Part shown: in pieces, positions 16,284 to 25,588 of the stretch | Layout: every line of letters begins with the position of its first letter | Numbering within the stretch: position 1 is the first letter of the stretch | Source: Levilactobacillus humaensis | Lineage (GTDB): Bacteria; Bacillota; Bacilli; Lactobacillales; Lactobacillaceae | NCBI RefSeq assembly: GCF_024345185.1 | Contig: NZ_BROB01000011.1 | Coordinates: forward strand, 1 to 64,000 | Length of the DNA: 64,000 nucleotides | Direction: 5' to 3' | Program-made: the position numbers and the translations under genes | Notes under the pieces: generated by a model | Seen by the model: the letters and a program-made list of their open reading frames with translations, nothing else | Database searches by the model: none | Told to the model about the DNA's origin: nothing

Positions 16284-17096
16284 ATGAACCTTAAATGGCA
16301 ATGGCTCCCGATTATCTTAGGGGGTAGTTGGTTAGGGTATCACTGGCTGGGACAACGAGCGGTACCTCCCGAGCCTTTGACTCATCATCGGCAAGACGTG
16401 ACCTATAGCCAGACACCGACCCTCCTGATTCCAGGTTGGGCAGGCAATGCCTGGACGTTCAATGGTTTCTTACGATGGTTACCACGGGCAGGCTATGCCC
16501 AGAAAGTCTTGACGGTCCGCGTGAGTTGGACTGGCAAGCTACGTTTCAGTGGGCAATGGGACGGCACCGGGGAGAATCCGGTCATTCAAGTCCTATTCGA
16601 CCATAGTGCGACCCGTGGCTATCAGCAGCAGGTTCAATGGCTGACGGCGATTCTACGTGCCTTGAAACAACGGTATGGCGTCTCGAGTTACAATGTCGTG
16701 GCCCATTCCTGGGGTGGCAGCGCGGCCGTTCACACTTTGGTTCGTCACGGTCACCATGCCGATCTACCCGTGCTCCATCGGTTAGTCCTTCTGGGGGCAC
16801 CGGTAGACGAGGGCAGTCTGGATACCCCTGATGTGTCTTATCAGCGGCTGAGAGCGGCGAAACATCATTTGATGGCTCATCCTAAGGCTCGAATCATTAA
16901 CGTCTATGGGACGCTCTCAGGGCATCTGACGGATGGCTCGGTTCCGGTCAGTCAAATCACCCCATTACGAGGGGTTGTGAGTGGCAGTCCGGTGGGGTAC
17001 GTGGAGGTTCACGTGCCGGCCACCAGCCATCGTCAATTGCACGCCACCGAGCGAATGTGGCGGCTAATTGCGACGCATCTCTGGGTGAACGCCTAA
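16284..17096 (+). CDS. Membrane-anchored alpha/beta hydrolase (DUF915-like)
   Basis: A 270-residue alpha/beta hydrolase. A hydrophobic N-terminal segment (about 5-24) is a likely signal anchor. TLLIPGWAGNAWTF supplies the oxyanion strand-loop, and the nucleophile elbow AHSWGG places Ser142. The late TSHRQLH segment probably contributes the catalytic His. Similar cell-surface hydrolases (DUF915) are common and numerous in lactobacilli and have esterase-like activity in some studied cases; the natural substrate is unknown. Single gene with its own promoter. Confidence 0.8.
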   Translation: MNLKWQWLPIILGGSWLGYHWLGQRAVPPEPLTHHRQDVTYSQTPTLLIPGWAGNAWTFNGFLRWLPRAGYAQKVLTVRVSWTGKLRFSGQWDGTGENPVIQVLFDHSATRGYQQQVQWLTAILRALKQRYGVSSYNVVAHSWGGSAAVHTLVRHGHHADLPVLHRLVLLGAPVDEGSLDTPDVSYQRLRAAKHHLMAHPKARIINVYGTLSGHLTDGSVPVSQITPLRGVVSGSPVGYVEVHVPATSHRQLHATERMWRLIATHLWVNA

Positions 17097-17116
17097 TTGA
17101 AACTAGTAGGCAAATT

Positions 17117-17150
17117 AAAAAGGGCCGGGACAAATGCCCCAGACCCTGAA
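17117..17150. terminator. Terminator between convergent hydrolase and HAD genes
   Basis: AGGGCCGGGACA and GCCCCAGACCCT form an imperfect stem around an AAAT loop. Read leftward it is followed by CTTTTTAATTT, so it best serves the HAD gene, and weakly the hydrolase gene. Confidence 0.65.
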
Positions 17151-17164
17151 TAATTTAGCTAGTT

Positions 17165-17983
17165 TTAAACTTCGCCTGCTAAGATAGCATCGATGACGTC
17201 GAGGACCCCATCGTGATCGTTATCCGTTTTGGTGATGAGGTCTGCGACCTGTTTCACCGTGTCGGTGCCGTTGGACATGGCAACACCAAGACCGACGTGA
17301 GCCAGCATTTCTTGGTCATTATCGTTGTCACCGAAAGCCGCAATTTCAGCCGGTTTGATGCCCCATGAGTCCGCCAACTGGTGGAGGCCAATGGCCTTGT
17401 TCATGTGGGGTGGGATGATATCGATACTGCCGAAACCACTGGCCGTCGCGTGAATTTCTGTCGGGAAGCGGTCGTTGATCTTGGCTGCCAAGGCTTGAAT
17501 CGACTCGTTAGGCCACTCACCATTGACCTTGTAGAAGGTATCATCGACCTGTGTCAGGTCATCGACGAGGACAATATTGTTGAAGAAGTAGGCCTGCGAG
17601 GCCGGATCATTGGTCTGGTCGGCACGGTTGATATAGGTGCCATGAGCGCCGGATAAGCGGAGCACTTGAGGCCGCAACGTGTCGTCAGCGAGGATGGTGC
17701 GGACGATCTCGTGGACTACCGGTGTGGGAATAGCATCTTCGAAGAGGGTTTGATCCCCACTCGTGATGAGACCGCCATTTTCGGCGACGAACGTTTTAAT
17801 TGCCGGCGTGGGTGCGAAGACGTCATGAAGGTGGCCGAGACTATTGCCACTTGCAATAACAAAGTGAATGCCCGCGGCGTGAAGCCGATCGAGTTGTTCA
17901 TGGAAGCGGGACTGATTATAATGACGCTGCGAGTTGAGAAAGGTCCCGTCAACGTCTGTTGCAATAAGTTTAATATGTGTCAT
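17165..17983 (-). CDS. Cof-type HAD family phosphatase
   Basis: A 272-residue haloacid-dehalogenase-like hydrolase of the Cof/YidA class, probably acting on sugar phosphates or flavin-type phosphates in the cytoplasm. Motif I is DVDGT with nucleophile Asp10 and acid Asp12. Motif II is in VIASGN, a Lys follows in the HMNKAIGL segment (motif III), and motif IV is GDNDNDQEML. A mobile cap lies between motifs II and III, as in the C2 subclass. The ATG follows AAGGAG. Substrate cannot be inferred; no operon partner. Confidence 0.88.
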   Translation of the reverse strand: MTHIKLIATDVDGTFLNSQRHYNQSRFHEQLDRLHAAGIHFVIASGNSLGHLHDVFAPTPAIKTFVAENGGLITSGDQTLFEDAIPTPVVHEIVRTILADDTLRPQVLRLSGAHGTYINRADQTNDPASQAYFFNNIVLVDDLTQVDDTFYKVNGEWPNESIQALAAKINDRFPTEIHATASGFGSIDIIPPHMNKAIGLHQLADSWGIKPAEIAAFGDNDNDQEMLAHVGLGVAMSNGTDTVKQVADLITKTDNDHDGVLDVIDAILAGEV

Positions 17984-18241
17984 ACCGGTCTCCTTATTCG
18001 TTTAGATTTCGTTAACATTAATCATACGGGCTTCTGTTTGGGATTTCAATGTTCTAAGCTAGAAGAAATATGACAAAAAGATTGCGGATCACTAGTTTTT
18101 TCATTCGTAATGCTATAAACTATTAATGAATCGGTAACATAAAGACTGAAAATAAGGGCTATAATAAATGGTTAGCGGGTAAGAATAGTAACCGCTACCG
18201 CAGGCTTACCGCTAGCTCAACTGGAAAGGAAGAAAGCAGAA

Positions 18242-18625
18242 ATGACGCAAACGAACGATTTAAACCAATCCTTGGAATGGTTCTCCCAGCTCCAAAAGAT
18301 CATGCGGCCAGTAACCACGATTAAAACGGAGGACATTACGATTTCTCTGGAACAATTTAATCTATTACATGCCATCACCACCCAACGGGAGGAATTCACA
18401 CCAACCAAGTTTGCCGGTCAGATTGGGGTTTCTAAATCCATGATCTCCGGACAAATCTCACGGTTGTTGCGGGCTGGTTTAATTGAAAGTATCGCCTCCA
18501 CGGTGGACCGTCGTCAACACAACCTGAAGCTGACACCAGATGGTGTTAAAGTTTACACGTCCGTTCGTGGCAAGGTTGTCGACCGTTTAAACAATTTGCA
18601 TGACGACATCTCAAAATTAATGTAA
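18242..18625 (+). CDS. MarR-family transcriptional regulator
   Basis: A 127-residue winged-helix regulator. An N-terminal dimerisation helix precedes the DNA-binding core: FTPTKFAGQIGVSKSMISGQISRLLRAGLIES (about 58-90) holds the helix-turn-helix, and the wing is VDRRQHNLKLTPDG. No cysteine that would suggest redox sensing stands out. Start: the ATG at 18242 follows GGAAAGGAAG. The next gene is a secreted beta-helix protein 150 bp downstream on the same strand, with an apparent -10 box between, so co-regulation is not established. Confidence 0.85.
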   Translation: MTQTNDLNQSLEWFSQLQKIMRPVTTIKTEDITISLEQFNLLHAITTQREEFTPTKFAGQIGVSKSMISGQISRLLRAGLIESIASTVDRRQHNLKLTPDGVKVYTSVRGKVVDRLNNLHDDISKLM

Positions 18626-18776
18626 CAAACTTAAATTAATTTACAATTGAAAAGTAAAACCCCTTCACTGTAAGTTTCTTATATTCGTGTAACAATTTAG
18701 TTAAGATGATCCATTTCTTATGTTGTCTTAGTTATAATTGGTCGCGAGTAGGATACTTGAAATGGAGGGGTTTTTT

Positions 18777-20594
18777 GTGAATTTGAGGGGAAAGCTCGGT
18801 TTACTAATGACAGTCGTTGTGGGGACAGCGCTGTTGAGTTTGAGTGGTCTTCCCGGAACATCATCGCGTCAATCCGTTGTGGCCCATGCGGCGACGACGA
18901 TCAATGCCAAGAACCAGGGGATGGTTGGCGATGGTGAGACGGCGAACAATGAGGCCATGCAAGCCATGTTGGATAAGTGGGATAAAGATTCTCTGACGGT
19001 CCGTGTGCCGAAGGGGACGTACGTCTTTGACTCTGGAAAAATTTTACTGCATTCGAACATAACGTTTAAGTTTGATAAGGGTGCCGTTTTTCGGGTAACT
19101 GATGGTCATGAGGTGTTCTTCGTTTATCCGAGTCCGAAAGCCGGATATGACGGGGGATTGAAGAACGTGACCTGGCAACGCGCTACCTTCCAGGGTGACC
19201 ACGTCAAGGGCCAAAGCGTCTTCGTTCAGAGCGTGCACCATGCGCAGAACGTTAATTTTCAAGACTGTGTCTTCGACAACGCAGAATCACCGACTGGCCA
19301 CTATCTCGATCTCGATGGCAGTCACAATATTAATGTGACCGGATCGGTCTTCACCGGGTTTGATGGGTCGCGAGACTATAAGGAAGCCATTCAGGTGGAT
19401 TACTCTAATCTGCGTGCCATGTCTTACCAGAATCCTGGGGACCAATACGATAACTTGCCGACCTACGGGGTGACGGTGACCGACAGTCAATTCTTGCCAG
19501 TCCAGAAGGCCAGTGGGTCCGTGAAGGTCTACGCGCCCAATCCGATTGGGGAACATGCTGTCTATAACAAGGGTGTCGGGGGAATTATCCACGATGTTCG
19601 TTTCAGTAACAACACTGTGGTTGACCCCAAGCCGCTGACCAGTGCCGCTGGGAGTGGAATGGCCACGATTCACTTTAAGGGCATTTCCAACCTGTGGATT
19701 ACCGGGAACCATTTTATCAATCAGCATGCCTTAGGGTCGGGTGACTACATTTATCTGCGAAATACGTTGCGTAACTACCAGATGACCAATATCAATATCA
19801 AGGATAATACTTTTACCGATGTGAACCCGATGCATAGTTACGTGAGCCTAGACAGTCGCTATGCCACGAACCCAATGACGCAGGTCACGATTACGGGGAA
19901 CAAGGCCACGACACAAAATGGCCAGGCCCAGTTTCTCATGAGTAACTTCCCCATGACGGGGAACACGGTCGCTAATAATAGTGTTAAGAAGGCCAAAAAG
20001 TCGGGAACGGTGGTCAAGCCGCAACACACGATTAAACCAACGGCAGTCGTTCACGACACTGGTCAAAAACTCAAGAAGCGTAAGCAGACTAACAAGCATG
20101 AGACTTATTTCAAAGGGATCGCCTCGCAACATGCCCAGTTGAGTAAAAATTATAAGAACTATACGCTCTATAACGTGATCAAGGGCCATAAGAATTGGAA
20201 TGCCCTGAAGTTCAAGTGGCAGTCGATCAAGACCAAGCGCGTCTATATTGATATGCGAGCGGAGGCTGATACTGGAAAGTGGTACCGCATTCGATTCAGT
20301 AAGAAAACCAATGCGAAGACCTATTGGATTCGTAAGGGTGCCTTGACCTTCGATACCTTTACCAGTGAGGCCTTCGATCACGACGCCATGTTAGCTAAGG
20401 TTTATCCGGTCTACACACGGCCATTCAATGATCCGCTGCTGGCACAACAACGGGGAACCACAGCCGATATCGCCCAGCGAGTCGTGCACATCACCGAAAG
20501 GGTTCAGCGAAAAACCTCGAGTGGATCGGTCACGACCTTCTATAGAATGAGTGATGGTCTGTGGACCAGAGCAGCGGCTTTCGAATTGCAATAG
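18777..20594 (+). CDS. Secreted parallel beta-helix protein with C-terminal wall-binding-like repeats
   Basis: A secreted protein of about 605 residues. A signal peptide (about 1-38) ends near VVAHA. A pectate-lyase-like right-handed beta-helix follows (about 40-410). It begins with the NAKNQGMVGDGETANNEAM pattern seen in phage tailspike and polygalacturonase-like proteins and shows recurrent N-x-T turns. The basic C-terminal part (about 440-600) holds two diverged modules of about 75 residues (KNYTLYNVIKG..., and a weaker second) that resemble cell-surface binding modules. The GTG at 18777 has GGAGGGG six bases before it, which suits it better than the upstream frame start at 18738. Polysaccharide binding or cleavage is a guess. 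Single gene. Confidence 0.75.
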   Translation: MNLRGKLGLLMTVVVGTALLSLSGLPGTSSRQSVVAHAATTINAKNQGMVGDGETANNEAMQAMLDKWDKDSLTVRVPKGTYVFDSGKILLHSNITFKFDKGAVFRVTDGHEVFFVYPSPKAGYDGGLKNVTWQRATFQGDHVKGQSVFVQSVHHAQNVNFQDCVFDNAESPTGHYLDLDGSHNINVTGSVFTGFDGSRDYKEAIQVDYSNLRAMSYQNPGDQYDNLPTYGVTVTDSQFLPVQKASGSVKVYAPNPIGEHAVYNKGVGGIIHDVRFSNNTVVDPKPLTSAAGSGMATIHFKGISNLWITGNHFINQHALGSGDYIYLRNTLRNYQMTNINIKDNTFTDVNPMHSYVSLDSRYATNPMTQVTITGNKATTQNGQAQFLMSNFPMTGNTVANNSVKKAKKSGTVVKPQHTIKPTAVVHDTGQKLKKRKQTNKHETYFKGIASQHAQLSKNYKNYTLYNVIKGHKNWNALKFKWQSIKTKRVYIDMRAEADTGKWYRIRFSKKTNAKTYWIRKGALTFDTFTSEAFDHDAMLAKVYPVYTRPFNDPLLAQQRGTTADIAQRVVHITERVQRKTSSGSVTTFYRMSDGLWTRAAAFELQ

Positions 20595-20603
20595 CGATAA
20601 ATT

Positions 20604-20647
20604 AAAAAAGCATGGTGAAATCGAATTTGGTTTTGACCGTGCTTTTT
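20604..20647 (+). terminator. Terminator of the beta-helix protein gene
   Basis: AAAAAGCATGGT and ACCGTGCTTTTT form a stem that could work in both directions. Confidence 0.75.
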
Positions 20648-20811
20648 GATTAGAATCAAGTTCTCCAAGGATGGTGCTATGCTATCGTGATAGATATGGA
20701 AAAGGGAATAATTGAAATTTCTACGATGCCGGTAGGGTTGGTTACCAACCATCACTAGTAGATTCCTGAAGTTAGGTATTGAGTGCTGTTAGTCGTGGCA
20801 GAAGATGATCT

Positions 20812-20994
20812 TAGCCGGAGGAGGCCAGGGATGGAGCCGGCCGTGGTGGTGGCGTTAGACCGAGTGTTTTTCTCGGCCTTACACCACGGGCGACTTTGAA
20901 GACCCGCGATTCTGGCGGGTCTTCAAATCGAGCGAGAAGCCCACAGGGCTGAAGCGTCCCCACAGCAGGCGTAATCCCTGGCAGCCGCAGGCGG
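20812..20994 (+). repeat. Three-hairpin interspersed element, copy H
   Basis: Full-length single copy between two rightward genes. Hairpin 2 is perfect: TTTGAAGACCCGC pairs with GCGGGTCTTCAAA. Hairpin 3 reads AGCCC-ACA-GGGCT. Regions 20648-20811 and 20995-21230 contain no gene I can support. Confidence 0.92.
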
Positions 20995-21232
20995 ACCACT
21001 TTATCAATCTGGTCTTAGGTTTCAATAAAACTAACAGCAATGAAAGCCATGCCAATGGTTTAACACGGGGAATGAGGAGATCTTCGCAAAAAATTCATTT
21101 TTCGGGCGTAAAAAGGGTGGATTCTCTTGCTAAGGTTAGCCTAAGCCCGAGATAGTAGGGTTGTTGCCCTACGTCGGTTGGCCAAGGATCTTGAGAAATT
21201 GTTAAAAGGCAGTCAACTGTGGGGGTAATGGG

Positions 21233-21299
21233 TTTCATCATTTCGGATTGTGGTGTACAATGAGAATCATAAATTAGCACTCAACTAAAAGAGTGCTAA
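21233..21299 (+). promoter_or_regulatory. Promoter with CIRCE-like inverted repeat
   Basis: TTTCAT (21233-21238) and TACAAT (21256-21261) are spaced 17 bp. Just downstream is TTAGCACTC - 8 bp - GAGTGCTAA (21274-21299), both arms identical to the CIRCE half-sites bound by the heat-shock repressor HrcA. The usual spacer is 9 bp; here it is 8. The position at the presumed transcription start fits repression of the Spx-like gene by HrcA. Confidence 0.8.
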
Positions 21300-21342
21300 C
21301 CCAAGTACCTCATCGAAGAGAAGATAATTGGAGGGCGATTCT

Positions 21343-21774
21343 ATGATCAAAATGTACTTTCATGCAAAAACTACCGCGGTAACGAAGGCTATGAAATGGC
21401 TTGCGAACCACGACGCCATCTTTACTGCTCGTGACATTAAAAAACAACCATTAACTCGTGAAGAGATTCTCTACATGTTTTCCTTAACTGAAGAAGGCAC
21501 CGACGACTTGATTTCTACCCGTTCCAAGGCTTACAAGGCTTTGCCACAGTCCGTTCAGGACATGGGGATGAACGAGTTGGTTGATCTCTTACAGCAGAAT
21601 CCGGGAATTCTGAAGAACCCAATCGTGGTTGACCGTAATAAGTTGGCGACTGGGTTTGACCTGGAAACTATTCGGGAATTCGTGCCAGCCTCATACCGGA
21701 AGAAGGAGCTTGCTAGTTTCTTCAAGATTTTAAACGGTGGCAACAAGAACACACTGGGCGTTTCCCCAGCATAA
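21343..21774 (+). CDS. Spx/ArsC-family regulator lacking the CxxC switch
   Basis: A 143-residue thioredoxin-like ArsC/Spx protein. Spx proteins bind the RNA polymerase alpha C-terminal domain and redirect transcription under stress. Family segments are clear: PLTREEILYMFSLTEEGTDDLISTRSKAYK and NPGILKNPIVVDRNKLATGFDLETIREFVP. The N-terminal CxxC redox switch of Spx (positions 10 and 13) is replaced here by Thr and Val, so this paralogue cannot be oxidised in the usual way. The ATG at 21343 follows GGAGGG; an earlier ATG at 21328 is less well placed. A CIRCE-like site upstream suggests heat-shock control. Single gene with its own terminator. Confidence 0.88.
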   Translation: MIKMYFHAKTTAVTKAMKWLANHDAIFTARDIKKQPLTREEILYMFSLTEEGTDDLISTRSKAYKALPQSVQDMGMNELVDLLQQNPGILKNPIVVDRNKLATGFDLETIREFVPASYRKKELASFFKILNGGNKNTLGVSPA

Positions 21775-21786
21775 AGCCTGTCAGAT

Positions 21787-21820
21787 AAAAAGTTTCGGCC
21801 GCTTGGTCGAAACTTTTTTT
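21787..21820 (+). terminator. Terminator of the Spx-like gene
   Basis: AAAGTTTCGGCC and GGTCGAAACTTT form a stem around GCTT, followed by a T run. Confidence 0.92.
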
Positions 21821-22010
21821 GTGGCCAAATACGCGATCCATCGCCAGGTAAAACGCTTTATGTAAATAATTAGTGCCTCCGTCATTTGTTATGAAAAGTT
21901 TACATTTTGGAAGCGGTCCCAAATTTAGCTCCGCTAGGCGGAACGTCTATGGTAGACTGTTAATAGTTCAAAATTTGAGGAAAAAAACTAACAAGGTGGG
22001 TGTTCGTGTT

Positions 22011-22718
22011 ATGAGTGGCTTTATGGGTGAGTTCCTGGGGACCATGATTCTAATCGTCTTGGGTGCCGGAACTGGGGCAAGTATTAATCTAAATAAAACC
22101 TATGCCAAGGGATCCAACTGGACGTACGTGAGTTTAGCCTGGGGGATGGCCGTGACCATGGGCGTTTACGTGGCCGGCATGTTTGGATCGGACGGGCATT
22201 TGAATCCAGCCGTGACGATTGGGTTTGCCCTGTTTGGGTACTTCCCATGGGCGCACGTTGGGGCCTACCTGCTAGGCCAATTCTTGGGGGCCTTTGTGGG
22301 GGCTGCCATTGTGATTCTGCAATTCTATCCTCACTTCAAGGCGTCACCAGATGAAGCTTCTGGTAACTCGGTCGGCATCTTTGCGACCCGGCCAGCAATT
22401 AAGAATCCGGCCTTTAACTTCATCTCTGAAGTTGTCGCAACCTGGGCCTTTATCTTCATTCTCCTGAACTTAGGGAACTTCACGACGGGACTAAAGCCAT
22501 TCATGGTAGGACTGTTAATCATGACCATCGGGATGGCCTTGGGGACTACTACGGGGTTCGCCCTGAACCCTGCCCGTGACTGGGGTCCACGATTGGCTTA
22601 CACTATTCTGCCAGTGCCCAACAAGGGTGCGGCTGAGTGGAACTATGCCTGGGTCCCAATGTGTGGCCCAATTGTCGGCGGAATTCTGGCTGCTGGTATG
22701 CAGTATCTGTTAAATTAA
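22011..22718 (+). CDS. glpF: Aquaglyceroporin, glycerol facilitator family
   Basis: A 235-residue MIP-family channel for glycerol and other small neutral solutes. Six membrane helices and both half-helix NPA motifs are present: HLNPAVT (about residue 65) and ALNPARDWGPR (about 186). The Asp after the second NPA is typical of glycerol facilitators rather than strict water channels. The frame is open upstream, but the ATG at 22011 is preceded by AAGGTGGG and starts directly at the first helix. Single gene with a terminator at 22752. The symbol is given by family; lactobacilli often carry several paralogues. Confidence 0.85.
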   Translation: MSGFMGEFLGTMILIVLGAGTGASINLNKTYAKGSNWTYVSLAWGMAVTMGVYVAGMFGSDGHLNPAVTIGFALFGYFPWAHVGAYLLGQFLGAFVGAAIVILQFYPHFKASPDEASGNSVGIFATRPAIKNPAFNFISEVVATWAFIFILLNLGNFTTGLKPFMVGLLIMTIGMALGTTTGFALNPARDWGPRLAYTILPVPNKGAAEWNYAWVPMCGPIVGGILAAGMQYLLN

Positions 22719-22751
22719 TTCAAAATAAGTAGATCGCTTAATGCGATCGCG

Positions 22752-22787
22752 GAGACGTGGGACTTGTCCTGCGTCTCTTTTTTTATG
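22752..22787 (+). terminator. Terminator of the glycerol facilitator gene
   Basis: GAGACGTGGGAC and GTCCTGCGTCTC form a 12-bp stem around TT, followed by seven T residues. The following AT-rich stretch up to 23046 holds nothing I can identify. Confidence 0.92.
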
Positions 22788-23046
22788 TTGTCGCGGAATA
22801 AATGAATTGTCCAATAATCGGTATTACTTAAGATTGTTAACTTGTGGGCTAAGAAACAGCTAACATAGCCATAATATGATTATTGTAACAATGGGAAATA
22901 GTGCATATAAAATTGAATTTCAAAAACTGAATTACTTAGCCGAACCAACAAATTGCTTTATTGACGGCGATTCTGCTGGTTTAACGGTTAACCTATATTA
23001 GTCCATAAGCAAATAGCTATGCTAATGAACCGTTTTAAGTATACGG

Positions 23047-23075
23047 TAGATTTTTCTGATAATACCCGTTATAAT
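23047..23075 (+). promoter_or_regulatory. Promoter of surface protein 1 (class I box)
   Basis: TATAAT at 23070-23075 with TAGATT at 23047-23052, 17 bp apart. The 13-base stretch TAGATTTTTCTGA is identical in the promoter of surface protein 4 at 30656-30668. It may be an unusual -35 region or an activator site. Confidence 0.6.
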
Positions 23076-23175
23076 GAACCTGTGATCAGGCAACATAATT
23101 AACCGGAATTAATAGGGGCGATGCCGATCATTCATGCGGGTGTGAATAAAGTTGAGGCACATTTGAGGAGGGCCT

Positions 23176-25332
23176 ATGATGTTTCATTCAGAAGATCAAA
23201 ACGTTCACTACAAGATGTATAAAAAAGGGAAGACTTGGATTTTCGCAGGGATCGTGACGACGGCTTTAGCGTTGGGTGTTGCGGCACCACAAGCGGCCCA
23301 CGCCGACACGACGGATGATGAGACAGTGGCGACGACCCAGGGGAGCGAGAAGACAACAACTGGCGAGGTGACACTCACAACTCCTAAGGCCGAGGCTGAA
23401 GAGGTTACGGTGCAAGATACCACGCAAGACGCGAGCGAGGAAAAGGTTCAGGGAGCGACCCAAGACGCAGAAAAACAAGCTGAACAGTCGGACGAACGCA
23501 AACAGAATGACCAGGCAGAACCAGCCGAAATAGACAAAACCGATAAAAATGTAACCGCTAACAATGACGAACAGAAAGACAAAATCGACGACAAACAGAC
23601 GACGGTGGTTTCAACCCAGTCCACTGACACTGAAGAACAGGTGGACCAGCAGGTTAAAAGACTGGCCAGATCTGTTCAAGCACCGGTGGCAACGCCTAAA
23701 ATTGCTGTCAAAGATCTCGAGACGATTGACCAGTGGATGCCAAATCAGAAGCTCCAGCAGGTTGTCTTATTACAACTACGGAAGCAAAACCCAGGGAAGA
23801 CCTGGAATAGTGTGGCTGATATTACCAAGGATGACATGGCGTTGTTAACCAGTCTGGTGGCCTATGGGTCGAACGAATCCGGTGGGATCGATACCTATAA
23901 CAATCGTAAGCCATTCTCGATTGAAGGGCTTCAGTATGCCGTTAACCTGACCCGGATTGAAATGGGGACCAACTTTAACTATGCTTCTCAGAAATACTAT
24001 GGAGACATCGTTGACATTTCACCATTGGCGGACCTGACCAAGCTACAAACGGTCTATCTCCAACAGAACCGGATCGAAGATATTTCGCCATTGAAGAATT
24101 TAACGAACATCACGAAACTCCAATTACAATTTAATGCGATCTCTGATTTCACGCCAATCGCCGGGCGCAAATATAGTACCTTCAGTGCGACGAACCAGGT
24201 GGTTTTCTTACCACCGATTAAGGTCAATTCTAAGACGCGAAAGGCTCATCTGGTCTTCCAATTCAAGAACGAAAACGGCGAAATTGTTCCACTGGAAGCG
24301 CGTAATGGGATTGCTTATCCTGACCGAGTTGTGGGATCGGGAAATTCCATTTCCTTGGTTTACAAACTGTATTGGAATGGGGGAACTGCAGCAGTCGATG
24401 GTGAGGGTGGTCTGTACTTCACGGGACTAAAGGATCAAATTCCCGGGATTACCGAGTATCCAGGATTTAACATTGACCCGCTAGACGAGAACTTTTATTT
24501 GACGGGGGCCGTGACGACACAATTCCCTGGCGGTTATAGTGTTGATATCGGGGTTATCCAGCCTTACGTCATCGGCGACATGGGTGGGACCGTCACCGCG
24601 CACTACCAGGATAAGAATGGCAAAGAACTCGCACCGGATGTGGTTCTTGACGATGGGTTCATTGGCGATGACTACACGACCACGGCGGCTGAGGTTGAGG
24701 GCTATACGCTCACGAAGACCCCAGATAACGCCACTGGAAAATATGTCGAGGGACCAACTGATGTCTATTACATCTATGAACCAAAGACTGACCCGGTTGA
24801 CCCACCAGTGGTTAACCCCGCAGCTGATATGACGGTCACCGTGCACTATCAAACGGCGGATGGCAAGACCGTGGCGCCAGACCAAATCTTTACGGGGAAG
24901 CAGGGGACAACCTATACCACGAGTCCAGTTACGGTTGAAGGCTATGCTTTAGTCGAAACGCCAGGTAATGCTTCCGGTACCCTGGGTGACGGTGATATCA
25001 CGGTCACGTACATCTATGCCCCATTGGATACCGATGGCGATGGCGACTTGGTTGATCCGGAAGATCCGGATACGGACACCGACGAGGATGGTGATGACGG
25101 TGATGTCGCAACGCCAGACACCGATGATGGCGGCAGTGGCGACCAGATTGTCACCGGCAAAGAGCCAATCAAGGGTGGCACAACGAACTTAGCCAGTCGG
25201 CCGGCCACCAATTCGGCGAAGACTACGTTACCACAAACGGGTGAACAACATCGTTCCACAGGTCTGTGGGGTATTGTGGTTCTGCTGGGGTCGTTGTTAG
25301 GACTAGCCGGTACGAGACGGAAAGAACAATAA
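23176..25332 (+). CDS. Surface protein 1: KxYKxGKxW signal, LRR, two MucBP repeats, LPQTG anchor
   Basis: A 718-residue sortase-anchored adhesin. The N-terminal extended signal HYKMYKKGKTWIFAG belongs to the KxYKxGKxW class, with cleavage expected after AAHA (about 42). A Thr/Glu/Gln-rich stalk runs to about 170. A cap starting IDQWMPNQKLQQ precedes internalin-like leucine-rich repeats (about 260-330, e.g. LQTVYLQQNRIEDISPL). Two MucBP-type repeats (about 475-535 and 550-610; HYQDKNGK, HYQTADGK) lead to an Asp-rich linker and LPQTG at about 685, a membrane segment and RRKEQ. MucBP domains bind mucin in studied proteins; the ligand here is not known. Two adjacent ATGs fit the GAGGAGGG site; 23179 is equally possible. 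It is the first of six consecutive anchored proteins. Confidence 0.9.
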   Translation: MMFHSEDQNVHYKMYKKGKTWIFAGIVTTALALGVAAPQAAHADTTDDETVATTQGSEKTTTGEVTLTTPKAEAEEVTVQDTTQDASEEKVQGATQDAEKQAEQSDERKQNDQAEPAEIDKTDKNVTANNDEQKDKIDDKQTTVVSTQSTDTEEQVDQQVKRLARSVQAPVATPKIAVKDLETIDQWMPNQKLQQVVLLQLRKQNPGKTWNSVADITKDDMALLTSLVAYGSNESGGIDTYNNRKPFSIEGLQYAVNLTRIEMGTNFNYASQKYYGDIVDISPLADLTKLQTVYLQQNRIEDISPLKNLTNITKLQLQFNAISDFTPIAGRKYSTFSATNQVVFLPPIKVNSKTRKAHLVFQFKNENGEIVPLEARNGIAYPDRVVGSGNSISLVYKLYWNGGTAAVDGEGGLYFTGLKDQIPGITEYPGFNIDPLDENFYLTGAVTTQFPGGYSVDIGVIQPYVIGDMGGTVTAHYQDKNGKELAPDVVLDDGFIGDDYTTTAAEVEGYTLTKTPDNATGKYVEGPTDVYYIYEPKTDPVDPPVVNPAADMTVTVHYQTADGKTVAPDQIFTGKQGTTYTTSPVTVEGYALVETPGNASGTLGDGDITVTYIYAPLDTDGDGDLVDPEDPDTDTDEDGDDGDVATPDTDDGGSGDQIVTGKEPIKGGTTNLASRPATNSAKTTLPQTGEQHRSTGLWGIVVLLGSLLGLAGTRRKEQ

Positions 25333-25350
25333 AAATAATTTAATTCATGA

Positions 25351-25384
25351 ACGGTTGGAACTATAATTCCAACCGTTTTTTATT
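25351..25384 (+). terminator. Terminator of surface protein 1
   Basis: ACGGTTGGAA and TTCCAACCGT form a perfect 10-bp stem, followed by TTTTTTATTTT. Confidence 0.93.
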
Positions 25385-25523
25385 TTGGGAGGAATGATTT
25401 TAACACCAATTCTAATTGTGACTCTTTTTACAAAGTGGTTAAAAAAGGTTAGTTAAAGGGTTTACAGTGCAGGCATACGCGGTTAAACAGAGGACTATTA
25501 GTTACGTCCCAACACAATACCCC

Positions 25524-25588
25524 TTGAACTTTTTTCGGCAGCGGTTACAATGAGAGTGACAGTAGTTGTCCATATTTACTGATATGTG
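25524..25588 (+). promoter_or_regulatory. Promoter of surface protein 2 (class II) with downstream dyad
   Basis: TTGAAC (25524-25529), a 16-bp spacer and TACAAT (25546-25551). A dyad CCATAT...ATATGTGG follows at 25570-25588. The same promoter form and spacing, also with a dyad just downstream, occur at 28125-28152. The 167-bp 5' region to the start codon otherwise shows nothing clear. Confidence 0.7.

Noticed and set aside
20811-20999. ORFs inside the interspersed elements (also at 7975-8304, 13265-13541 and 54119-54346) that encode similar peptides with LPGITPAVGTLQP
   Set aside because: The similarity follows from the repeated DNA. The frames have no ribosome sites, lie inside hairpins, and the substitutions between copies preserve base pairing rather than codons.
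22719-23046. AT-rich region before the surface cluster as an origin or attachment site
   Set aside because: After the terminator I found no iterons, DnaA boxes in array or direct repeats; it is best treated as an intergenic promoter region.
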